Shown piece by piece: positions 27,002 through 39,400 of a DNA stretch of 64,000 nt. The stretch is from assembly GCA_009792885.1 (NCBI GenBank), contig WMCF01000012.1, forward strand, positions 14,843,183 through 14,907,182. The letters are read 5' to 3'. The number at the start of each line of letters is the position of its first letter. Within the stretch, counting starts at the first letter, position 1. The notes beneath the pieces are model-generated. The model was not told the origin of the DNA, ran no database searches, and saw nothing but the letters and a program-made list of their open reading frames with translations. The translations under genes were made by a program, and so were the position numbers. This DNA comes from Eremophila alpestris peregrina. Taxonomy: Eukaryota; Chordata; Aves; Passeriformes; Alaudidae.

Positions 27002-30000
27002 AGGAGTCTCTTGCAGATAAATGTTTAGTTAAAATTTTGTAATTTTGCTAAAACCTGTGGATCCCCTGGCTGACAAGGTCTAATCCTTTCTGCCCTGTAT
27101 TATTAATTCTCCTTTACACTACATGAAACACTTGAGTCTCCTTTGAACACATAACTGTTTTTTTCTAGCTTTTTCTTCAAGAATTGGTGAGAAATATAGG
27201 GTAATAAGAAGTCTACATCAGCCTAGCTGTTTCAGAAATGTTGGGCACAGTTCAGAAATTTTCAGTAGGATCACATTTAACTGATGACAAGTGAGGTTCA
27301 GAATCACACAATACTTCTCTGTGAGTTGCTTTTTAGGATTTGGGGCTGTGGAAACTGGGAGCCTTTATAATATGTGAGTGCAAACCTACTGTGTTTCTCA
27401 GGTATAGTATGCTCATTTCAAAATCGTTTTTCTAATGCAACTGAGTTATATTTAAATACACAGTGAATGAACTTATCTTTTAAAAAGGTGTTTGGGTACG
27501 TAGCACTGACATTTTAAAACAAACATTATAACTGCTGCAGAACTGGGCAGCATTTATGATTCAGGGAACACAAAAAGATGAAAGAAACTCTAACATTTCA
27601 ATGCAGAGAAATTATGTGAATTTAATTTCTTCAAAAATAAATGGAAAAGAGTCTTTTTTCAGGACAGTATTTGCTGTTTTTTCTCATATAGGTAAATTAT
27701 TAGATACATGATACCAAGTTCTAATGTGGTTTCTGAATATCCTGCATCTTGATAATTTTTGACACTCTTATCAGTGGAGCTTGATGTCAGGACAGACAAC
27801 AATCACTAAAGTAAATGTGACTAGTATGCAAGAAAGCACATCAAATCTATTATTGTATTTTCAAGAAAAAACATGATCTCATAAAAATGTGAAAAAAAAT
27901 AACCTGAATTAATGAGCATATGTGTGTATAAGATACTGTTGTTTGTCTTTTAAATGTGTAAGCTGAAGGAGGGGGGCAAATATAAAACATTGCCAGCAGA
28001 AGAATTATCTGAATCTGTGGCACTCCTTAGAGAACTTTAGGCCTGTAAATGTGAATGGATTACCTGGAGAAATGGATATAACATTTCCTTATGTGACAGA
28101 TATAAGTTGGTCATAATATGTCATAGAAAACCATATTCATCTTCCTCAAAAAACAAACACTTTTATATCTCAAGTGATAAAAGGCACTTCAAAGCCGACA
28201 TAAACTTGGAAATATTCATTACACTTAATCTGTCATAATCTTTTAAGGCTGAATGTAAGAGCAAAGAGGGTGCTGTTTTATATTTATGAATTTACAGCAC
28301 CATGTGTGGGCAAAAAAATGTAGGATTTTACTTATTCAAAGTCATAGATTAATTTCCCAAATGTTACAGCATGTCTTGCATGAAACATTCATATTAGAGA
28401 TGATGTGTCACAGTGAAGTAAGTGGCATCCACAAAATAGTAAGTCAATGGAGAACAATTTGACAAAATTAGTAGACAATGGTCTTTTCCCTCAGCACCAC
28501 GTCTGAGTTCACTGCTGTTCAAAATTACATGGTGAGGTAATAAGAACATGCTCAGGAAACTCTAAACCCTTTTTTTTTTTGCCTATCATTTTTTGTAACC
28601 TTGGTCTGCTAGGGCAGATGTTAACAGAAACCTGTGGGTCACTCTTAGGCAAGTGAGAAGTCCCCATTTGAGGCCAGTGCCTGTGGTGGGACTATCTGGA
28701 GTCAGGCTTTACCAAGCTTACAATCATCAGTACTCAGGTGTGGATGGCAGAAATTTCCTTGAGGCAAAATTTTAGCAGTGCAAGCTGCTGAGTGGTCTGT
28801 GGGATAAGCTAGCAGAACCAAAGTTTCAGCTGGCCATTACTGGTACATGACTGCATACACCATTTCTGGTGAAGATATTTTCACTTGATATACTCCTGTG
28901 TTTTCTTACAGATAAATTTCCAGATATCAGTTTATGACTTTCCCCCTGCCCCAGCATTTCGAAAAGGATGTTATTTTATGTTATATTTTGCTATATATAT
29001 TAGTTTTGTTATATTTAGATTTGTTTGCTTGGACTTAGTAGTTACATATAATATGTGAAACCTCTTAGTGCCTGCTCTTAGTCTTCCAAGCACAACTGAA
29101 AACATTAGTTTGAAGAATGCGTCATTCAGATACTGTTTTTCTGTGTTCGCTCTGGAATATGCAATGCTTTGAGCCTTAAAACTCTGTCAAAATAAATCAG
29201 AAGCTGTATACTGAATTTAGGGGTTGGCCAATATTTTTTCCTTAGTATGTGTTGCACATCAAGTTCTAATCTCACATAAAATTCTAAACAAGTGTACTGG
29301 AAGAATTTTTTAATTTCCCTATAAGTACATAAATTTTGTGTTCATTGCTACTGGAGTGCCGGAACTATTTTGGACATTGTTACACAACTGTGCTTGGAAT
29401 TCACAAGTTTAGAGTTTCTAAATTTGACTTAATGGGTTTTACAGTTTCCACCACATATTATATTACTTTTTGCATGAACTTTGTTTTCCTTGCTTAATAA
29501 ATGACCACATTGGGGTATAATAGAAATCTCTACCATCTTCAAAAAAAGCAGTTTACATTCTCCCTTTGGAGGGATGTTGAAGTGGAGGGGTGGGGGGTGG
29601 GGAGAAGGGGTGGAGCACAGGTGATGAATTTAAATTAAACTACATTTCTGGCTTCCTAGTTCTCTGGCCACTATTCTGATTAAAGTTGAATCACACTTAC
29701 AGAAGCTTTCAGGGTAGCGCTCTATTCCATGAAGTAAACTAAATGCTTCAGGTTTCACATGAAAGAAAACTGCTGCTTTTACATGCCCTTTTGTATCTGC
29801 TTCTGTGAGCCTTTCATATACTGAACTCCAGCTGATGTGGATGGAAATTCCACATATGGAGGGCCTGGAGAGTCAAACCCTTTGCTTTTCACATGTTTTT
29901 CCCTTTCTTTCAAATATGCAGGAATGCAGGCATTGTACTGGTGTTTTATAAATTTTGTTACTATTTCCAGAGTTATCTCCAGACTTCTCAGCAGCAAACA

Positions 30001-31065
30001 CAAAACCCTGTCTTTCCAGCCCCTCCAGCCCTCAGGGGTAAAGACAGAATGATTTTTTTCTCAGTCTTAGGTCAGAAAAAGTTGACTATCCCATGAGAGA
30101 TAATCAGCTGAGTGGTTTCTGGAAGAGGCAAGAGGAGGGAGAGAACCAGCCTGGGTCACTTTGGGGGCAAGGGGCAGTGAAAGGTCAGTGGGTCCATGCC
30201 TTGCTGTGTCCCTTTTTTTTTCTCCTCTTCACATTCTCCCTCAGCAGTCTCTCTGTTACTTTGTCAAACTCCTTAACTCTATTGTATCTGTAAAAAAAAA
30301 ATTTTATGAAATCTCTATCACTTGAGATGCCGTAGAAGGTATAAGGAAAGTATCCATAATAAAAGCCATCTAATGATAAAGCATACGTTTAAATTTTTTG
30401 ATTTTTTTGAAGAGTAGTGAGAGAATCTGTAGAACCATGTCAAAAGGAAAAAATAATACAGAGAGTCTAGTTTTGGACATCTATTTTGAATGGTCATAAG
30501 AGGGTAAAACCTGTAGCTGTTGAGAAAGGATGTTCACCCTAAAATCTGTATTCAAAAAAAAATTGACATTCTGATTTATAGTGTTATATGTAGGGATCAT
30601 AAATCAGTTGATGACTTGCACATCACTGAAGACATTCTTTAATTTTAAATTTTTTGTCTGGATGATATTTTCACTTTTTTTCTCATACTGTTCAATGTCA
30701 AATTGTTTAGACAGACAGTATACATGTCCCCTGTTTGCTTTTATGAAGATAAATGTTTTGCAATAATGCCTTTGTAACTGACATTTTGAGAAATTTCAAA
30801 CAAAACTTGACCAGTATAATTTTTGTTTGCAGTTAATGCCTGCAATCTGTAAACTTTCAGTCTGTATGCTTGGTAGTGCCAGCAAAGAATAAAAAGTGCT
30901 CTGCTCCAGAGAGCATTTGACATGCAACACCTCAGCTCTCAAGTGAGTTGCAGTATGTAAGCCATCAGAACTGACAAAATGTCTGTGAGGAAGGATTTTC
31001 CTGATTCTACAAACATTTTCAAACTCTTCGTTCTTCCACAGAGGAGGTTGTCTAAGCAGGAAAAT
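27002..31065. other. AT-rich intergenic sequence
   Basis: Contains the plus-strand G-quadruplex motif at 29.6 kb. Otherwise it holds only chance ORFs. No gene is recognised up to the start of the long CR1. Confidence 0.55.
29587..29610 (+). other. G-quadruplex motif, plus strand
   Basis: Four G runs (G4, G6, G4, G4) are separated by T, T and AGAA, fulfilling the classic four-run rule with short loops. It lies in otherwise AT-rich intergenic DNA with no nearby gene. Confidence 0.75.
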
Positions 31066-33495
31066 AACTTCTCTGATGTGCAGGCAGGTTTTGTCCTGCT
31101 GGGGGACTTCAGCCACCCCAGCATCAGCTGGAAAATAGCACAGCAAGCTGTAGGCAATCCAGGAGACTCCTGGAATGCATGGGGGATAACTTCCTAAGTC
31201 AAGTGATAGGAAAACCTACCAGAGGAAATGCAGTACTAGATCCAGTATCAGTGAGCTAATCAGGATTGTCAGTGCTGGAGGAAGCCTGGGCTGCAGTGAT
31301 CACTCGCTGATGAAGTTTGCAGTATGAGGAATATAGATCAGGTAAGGAGTCAAGGCTGGGCCCTGAACTTTAGGAAGGCAGACTGCCAGGTCTTCAGGGA
31401 GATTGTCAGTGGGATCTCCTTGGAAATTGCCCTTAGGACCAAGGGAGCAGAACAGAGCTGGGAGATTTTTAGAGAAGTCTTCCACAGAGCACAAGAGCTG
31501 GCAATCCTCAGGAGCAAGAAGATGGGCAAGAAGGGTGAGAGGCAGCATGACTGAGTAGGAAACTGCTCATCAAACTAAAGGAAGAGAAGCAAATGCACAG
31601 ACAGTGGTAAAAAGGACAGGTGGCTTGGGGAGAGTATGGACATGAACCACGACTGTGTAGCGAGGGGGAGAGGAAGGCTAAGGCAAAATTGGAACTGAAC
31701 ATGGTGAGGGACACAAAGAATTACTAGGGCTTCTACAAGAATGTAAATCAGAAAAGGAAGTTCAAAAAGAAGGTGTACTCTCTCTGATAAATAACACTAT
31801 GAACAAGTAACAACTGATCAGGAGAAGGCTGAGGTACTCACAAACTTTCTGCCTGTTTTCAATGGCAGCTCTTTTCTCAAATCTCTCAAGGGGATGGACA
31901 GCAGGATGGGATTGGGGGGGGTGGGGGGTCAGAGTGCTCCCAATTAAGTAAATTTCAGGTTCTTGACCACCTGAGGAACTTGAATTTGCACAAGACCTGA
32001 TGAGCTGCATCCTACATTTCTGAGGAAATTCACTGATGTAGTTGCCAAGCCACTCTCCATGATATTTGAAAAGTCATGGCAGTCAGGCAAAATCTCAGGG
32101 GACTGGAAAAAGGAAAACATTGTACTTTACAAAGATTAGAAAGGAGGACCTTCGGAACTACCACTCTGTGCCTGGGAAGATCATGGAACAGAAGTTCTGC
32201 TAAGGCATATGGAGGACAGAGAGGTGATTCAAGATAGCCAGCATGACTTTGACTTCAGTAAGGGCAGGTCCTGCCTGACCAACCCATTGGCTTTGTGTCA
32301 TGGAGTGATTTCATCAGTGGGCAAGGGAAGAACTACAGATGCCACTTATCTGGACTTCTGTAAAAACTTTAACTCAGTCCCCCACAACATCCTCTCTCTA
32401 AATTGGAGACCAATGGATTCAATACGTTGGTAGATTAGGAATGGGTTGGATAATTGCATCCAGAGGGTAGTGATAATGTCTTAGAGTCCCAATGGGCACC
32501 AGTGACAAGTGGTGTCTAGGGTCCATATTTGTACCAGTGTTATTTAATATCTTCATTAATGACATAGAGGGATTGAGTGTGAATTTCAATCCTCAGCAAA
32601 TTTGCTGATGACACTGAGCTGAGTGAAGCTGTTGCCACACCTGAAGGATGGGATGCCATCCAGGGGGATCTGAACGAGAACAAGAAGTGGGCTTATGGAA
32701 GTGTCAAGAGACTCACCAAGACCAAGTACAAGGTGCTGCACCTGGGTCAGGGCAAGCCCCAGAACCAACACAGGCTGGGGGATGGACAGATGGAGAGCAG
32801 CCTGGCCCAGAACAACCTGGGGGTCCTGGGGGATGATGAGAGGCAGCACATGCCCCAGCCATGGCACTCACAGCCCAGAGAGCCAAACGTGTCCTGGGCT
32901 GCATCCAGAGCCCCGTGGGCAGCAGGGCAGGGAGGGGATTCTGCCCCTCTGCTCTGCTCTGCTGAGACCCACCTGGAGCTCTGCATCCAGCTCTGGGGTT
33001 CCAGCACGGGAGGGACAGGGAGCTGTTGGAGCATGTCCAGCAGAGGCCCCCAAGTTGATCAGAGGAAGAAAGCACCTCTCCTGTGAGGGAGGTAATTTTC
33101 TCATTAATGGGGCTGATAGAGTGGGAATTGCTCAAACTGGAAAAGAGAAGCTTTGGAGTGAACTAAATGTGACTGTCCAGTATCTGAAGAGAATTAACAG
33201 GAAAGATGAGACAAGATTATTTACAAGAGCATGTAGTGACAAGGAGGAATGGGTTGAAATTGAAAGAGTGTAGGTTTAGGTTAGGTATTAGGAAGGAAGT
33301 CTTTACTGTGAAGGTGGTGAAGTGCTGGAACAAGTTGCCCAGGGAACAGCTGTGGATGTTCCCCAGAGATGTGCATAGCCAGGTTGATGAGACTGAGCAA
33401 TCAGGTCGAGTTGCAGCCTACTACAGCAAGGGTGTTGGAACTAGCTTATCTTCAAGGTCCCGTCCCAACCCAAACCAGTCTATGATTCTGTAACT
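31066..33495 (+). mobile_element. CR1 LINE, 5'-truncated, about 2.4 kb, decayed ORF2
   Basis: This is the longest transposable element in the window. It enters within the apurinic-type endonuclease domain (LLGDFSHPSISWK near 31,100; the GDF-H-P motif is conserved in CR1) and continues through reverse transcriptase. The RT part includes a QHDFDFSKGRSCLTN-like motif near 32,240, YLDFCKNFNSVPHN near 32,350 and the catalytic F-A-D-D at 32601-32612. It then runs through the C-terminal region with its LGQGKPQNQ and LGVLGDD motifs to a CR1 3' end that stops near TATGATTCTGTAAC. The frame is broken by many stops and frameshifts, so no functional protein can be made. Truncation at the 5' end is the normal CR1 insertion outcome. 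A G-rich patch at 31908-31928 interrupts the frame. Confidence 0.9.
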
Positions 33496-36400
33496 CTATC
33501 TATGTTGAAGCCAAATCTCCCTGTTGTGTGCCTTTGCCTCTTGACTTCATTTAGGTTCATTTGAAAGCAGAATCTAGCCTATTGCTTATTACAGCATTGA
33601 TTAGTAGTATTTTGCTAAATAATAAGACTTTTAGTGTCTCTCCTATACATACTTTAAGTTTGAAGAACGTCTAAAGAAGTTCTTTCACTTCTATTGATAT
33701 GACTTCATGCGAGCACCTTGCTTATTTGGTTTTTAAAAGCAAATTGAATTTAAGTACCACCCTGTTAAAGACATGTAATTAGTGGTGTTATACTGAAAAT
33801 CTGACAGTTATTTTTTCCCTGGATGCTGAGAGGCTTCATGAACAAAAGTGAACAGCCAATGTTGAAAGGTTAGTAAAGTGGAACATAGTACTTCTTCTCA
33901 TTGTTATTCTCAGAAGCAGTCTTTTAATTAGAAACACAGCTATTGACCTAACAATGCAACAAGGGGCATGTTAATAAATACCAGAGGACCATGTGACATT
34001 TGTGTTGCTCAATGCTGCTTAGAAAGCAGCATCCATGAGAAACACAGGCTACTCTGAGTGCTGAAAATTGCCATTGAAACTTGCATGCCCTCAGTGTTCT
34101 CTCAGAGAAGGGAACATACATCATTTTCAGGGTGCTTCACCACCTCCTCTGGATTCTTGAATTCTTTGAGAAAGGACAAGGATGGGAGAAGAGACCTCAT
34201 TAAGGCTCATTATTGCTGTTTTACTGTCCACTTTGTAACTTGAGTACCTTTGCTGTTTTCACCTGGGGAAACAAATGTGCTACCCTTACAGGGAAAGCCA
34301 CCTGGGCTAGCACAGCAGCTTGCTACTCATTTCAAACAGCTGGCAGTAACTATCCCAGTTGAGTAAAATTAAGTTATATAGCTATTTTCACATTCCTGTG
34401 GTGGGGATACTTTCTTCTGCTGCTTGTTGTCTGTCAGCTCTCTAATCTGGAGAAGATCTCATTTTCACTCTATGGCAACCCTGGCCCTTCCTGGGGTGCC
34501 TAGGGGACATTTTGGGAGGTGGTGGACCTTAACTGCCTGCACCCCTGGGGCTGCTCCTTTTTGGAGGGGTGAGTCTTTCTTTCTGTGCAATAGAATTCTG
34601 GGGGTTCATTCTTGGCTGGTCTGTTAGCTTTTCTCCCCTTCATCTACTCCAAGTTGTTCCTGATACTGCTGCTATGCCCTGTCTGAACTTTTAGGCACAG
34701 ATTAAAGGGGGCTGCTGCATTACTGGCCTCTCCAAGCAGTCAGCTGCTCATCTGAGTACTAAGCCAGTCTCTCACCATCATCAAATTCTTCCACTTTCCT
34801 CTGGCATGTCCTTCATATACCTGCTCTCATATGGTGGCATTCAGAGGTGCAGGATTAACCCCTAGGTGGCTTCTAGTGACCTGGCTTGAGACCATTTTGT
34901 AAGTCCAAGACAAACAATAGTGACTTCATCATTCAAAATTTATACAAATAAACTGCTCCTAAAAGTCTGAGAAATGGCTATGGCAGAGAGCATGCAATAA
35001 AATTTCAGGGAGTTAGTTTCAGCAGTAATTTCTACATAACAGTGCAACAAATACTGTAAAACTATGAAAGCAATCACCATAATGACTCTTTGCCACAACT
35101 CAGCCCCATTCTCTGGGCCCCTCACTGTCAATGAGGAATGTGCTTTCTTTCAGGCATACATAAAATAATCTGTCTGTGTTTGAACTATTATGCCCACAGA
35201 GTTTAATATGCAGGCTTGGTGGCACTAAAAATACTGATGATTTGGTTTGCAGATTACTAGTTGCTGTGGTTGTAAATCTGTTGACATGCAAATGCCTAGA
35301 TGATCCTGTTTATGAAGGCAGCTAGCTTTTCATTTTCTCTGGGGCTGTATTTCAAAGATGAGACATTCTTCCCAAAGAATCTTATAACTGGAAATGCTTA
35401 TGAGGAGTATAGAAAGCATATAAAGTCTGATCCTAATGAGGTTCAGTGGGTTTTCAGAAGAGCTCAGTTATCTCCTATACAGGTTTTTAGGCAGACAGGT
35501 CAAGTCAATGTGAAAAATAAACTGTGCAAACACAGGCAACCACCCCTTGACAAATCCACTTTTTGCAAAAGTGCTCCAATGAATATATATTTGCAAATCC
35601 TCTGGATCAGAAAAAACAAGTGTTATTGACAACTTATGTGTCTTACATCTTTGGCTTAGGATCTTTGGGGGGAATATGACTCAGGACATATATTTTCGGG
35701 AAATATTTCTTATTGTATTCCCTGAAACAGTATTAGTTGCTCCAGTCATGATACAGGAAGGAGCAGGATAAGTCACAGCCACACTGATGACACACACACA
35801 TTGAGGGAGCATGTATTCATGTGTTTTCAAAAAAAAAATCATGAGAAGTTTTTAGTTACACAAGGCACTTCAAAAATCTTGTGAGGTAGAAGCCAGTAAC
35901 TGTGTGTCTAGTGCTGGAAAATCTGGCACAATTTATTCCAAGATGCATTTTTCTCTGGTTGCCAGCTACATGCAACTAAATCCTCTTTGTAGTGCTCTAC
36001 CTCCTGTGTTGTCTTCATGAGATCAAGAACAGGTCAGTCAAAATTACCCAAACTGCTGTATTCAGTTGATTAACCTTGACATACTCTTATGTCTTGCTCC
36101 TACTTAGGATCAAAAAATGATTCTCTGAAATACAATCAAGCAATGTTTGTGAACCACAGATTCATTTAGAACCACTGCCTGAAAAATGCTGATGGAAATA
36201 GAAAATTTATTAAGAGATGGGAAATAAAAGTATTAAAACGTTGTACAAAATATTATTAGAAATACAAATATATACTGTTTACTTAAACTCATAATTATTT
36301 CTCCCCTAACGAATCTTCACTTGAATTGCCAATAACCTTGAACAAAGTGTAGGATTTTTGACATGGAGTGCAGTAGCATATAAACTTGAGAAATGGCAAG

Positions 36401-39400
36401 CTCTCTGCTGTGCTGTGCAGAGCAGCCCAGGGTTTTTGTGGAACAGGGGCAGTACAGTCCACATGTTAAATGGTGATGCCATAGTAAAACATTCATACTC
36501 AGTGTTCCCCAGAAGAATAAAAGAAAACATACAATGCACGGAAGAAAAATATAGCTGGAAAAGGATGTTTTTTCCTCAAGTACTGAAACTCAGCTGCAGA
36601 TTTTGACTCTGCCCTTAACAACACCCACTCCATTTTTACTGGAATCACTAGGCTGTTTGTCAGGCCAGAGTGAACTGCTATTTTTTATTATGTGGTAAAG
36701 AGTTCCTTTTTAACTCTTTTTAAAACATTAAAATGCATAAGGGAGCCTGAAGTCAGCCCTGTCTCTCACAATTTAAGTGGTAGGGCTACTGCTAGATTCA
36801 TAATTCAGGAGAGGGATATAAAAAGCCAAGACTGAGAAAATTCAAGCCAGTAATGTAACTAATGTTTTATAAAATGCTAAAATGCTATCCTTGGATTTCC
36901 TAAGGGAAGTTCTGGGGGAAGAGGGCTCAAAACATCTTCATGTTACACACGCATAAAATTAACTAGTTTTATTTTATCCCACCGCATCCAATCACTATAG
37001 AGGATGGAATGGTAGATTTTACCTTCTTGGGCATCAAATAATAGGTAATCAAAGGGGTTTTTTTAATTAAAGTAGCCCTGCACAGCATTTCTTCAAACAC
37101 AAAGCTCATGACATGTGGGCATATGCTTAGAAGAATTTTATTTACCACTAAGCCAATTAGGCAGAGAGTGGTTTGGTGATCATTGGCCAGGACTTCAATA
37201 GACTAGAGAATTGTCATATAATTGTCTATACCATGCACCTCACTTATCTGTATCTCATATTCTCACATCTGAATGTGGAAAATAAAAGATGCTTTTGAAT
37301 CAGGTGGTGGTAACTATGCTAGTGGATAGACATAAATTGCAAAACCTCTGATTGCTCTTACTTACACAGAATAAATTGGCTAATTTTGTAGTTAGTTAGA
37401 CCCATGGCACGGTGATCCTGACATGCACTGTATTCACCAGGCACACCTCATTCCCATGTGGCAATGTTGTCACAGAGGAGGAGGTCTCTTGGGAAGGGCT
37501 GCCCCACTGTGAGCATTACTGGGACAGCAGGATTAATGGCATACAGCTTGCTTCCCTACCTGCATTTTAAAGGCTCCAAGCAAAGACTGCCTGTCAGTCA
37601 GTGGAAACAACGGCCTTAGAAGTGTGAAGCCTAATGATTAAAGATGGCACTGAAGGAAGTGTACCTAAGACATGCAAAACTCCTGGTGGTACGGCCTATG
37701 TGATACTAAGACACGATAAATCACTAACCTTACCCATTACTGTTGCACAGCATTTTGAGCAGTTTTCCTCTGCCCAAAAGGTAAGAGGTTTTTAACTGGC
37801 ATATATGTTTCCACCTACATATAGATTTTAGAAAGCTGAGCCTTTGATGTATTTCATACAAAGAAATTTCTATTATAATAAACTCCATAAAGCAGAAATT
37901 ATATAGCTCTGCCAGTGTGAAAGCTCTTATTTAATTTCTCTTACCTGCATTAGTTTTTGAATTGTTGATGGCATAATAGGAAGTTATTGACCAGCTGACA
38001 GTAGTCTACAATGCAATGTCATCTTCTCTCTCCATGCAGTGAAGAGCTGTGCTCATAAGTGTTAAAACATTATAACAAAAGAAACCAAACTGCTGTCTCA
38101 GTTCACAAAGATACAATGCGGACCAACAATACAAACATGCTGGTTTTGCATTAGCTTTTACTCTGAACTTTGACAAAAGAACAAGACAACACACTTGGTC
38201 AAAGCCAGGAGGGAAGTGAGGGGAAGGAAGAAGAAAAATGTTGTAGGGAAATGTAAATACTAATATATAAATAATGATCTAAACCCACAGTAAGCAATTA
38301 GGATTACTTAGGTAATCTCCTCCATAGGCTTTCATGATTTAGACACAATTCTTTCTTATTATATCAAAAGCCTTTTATTTTATTCTTTTTTTCAGAACAC
38401 AGGCTTTCAACCAGTAGTCCTCTTATACTTTCACTTTACAAAGACACAGTACAAACCAAAAAATATTTCATATTATCTTCAGTGATGTTCTGCAGGCAAA
38501 TAGAATTACAAACCTAAGTGTTTGGAACAACAGTTAATGTCAAAGATACATAAAAACAAATTTTATACATTAGGATTCAAATAAGAGAAAGACAACTGAC
38601 CCAAAACTGCATTAAGATAGCCCCATGAAAGTCTTTGTAAGTTAAATATAGGAAAGATTATACATTGTATCACAAAGAAATAGCTTTTGAAAATAAAGGT
38701 GCATGAAATACTGTACCCATTTCAGTGGATAAAGTGCTAAATAAAACAAATGGCATCTGGTCACAAACTGTAATGATTGATCCAAGAGGATTTTTTAAAA
38801 GATAAATATGAAGATATCTTTGTTATAGCTATGACCTAAGGCAAGAGAGATGTTGTAAAAATAAAGTCTGTCATAGACTGTCAAGTGAGGTAGCTGAAAA
38901 GACATTGTAAAAAGATTTTAAGAGAATTTGTGACATACAAACATTATGGGACTTTAAGCTTCTCTTGTACAGATAAAGGAACTCCTTTCATTGTCTTACA
39001 TTTCTCCTAATTATTTTGATTAAAACATGCATGATGCAATAAGATACCTGAAAAGAGTAGATCCTCATGAGAATTCATCTGGTAAATGGCCTTTGTGGTT
39101 AAAGCTCTGAATTACAGAAGATTCAGAACTCAGTCTTACCTGCTTTTCCCATGTAAAAATGTTGGCACGGCTGCCTTTGACATACTGACTGTGTAAATAA
39201 ATGATGGTTCTTAATAATCTGGTCTTAAATTCAGCTAGAGATCAGTTGCTCTCTGATATGCTGGCAACGTTATTATAAATCAAAATGCTACACAACTAGA
39301 GCATCTGAGTTGTGACTTTGAGTAACTCCAGACACAGAAGTCCTGTTTGCTCATCCATGCAGCCTATCTGCTGTCCTCTCAGCATGGCCTTTACTACATT

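Noticed and set aside
32695..33273. 192-codon plus-strand ORF
   Set aside because: It is an off-frame reading of the CR1 reverse transcriptase C-terminal region. The CR1 frame is split among several shorter frames.
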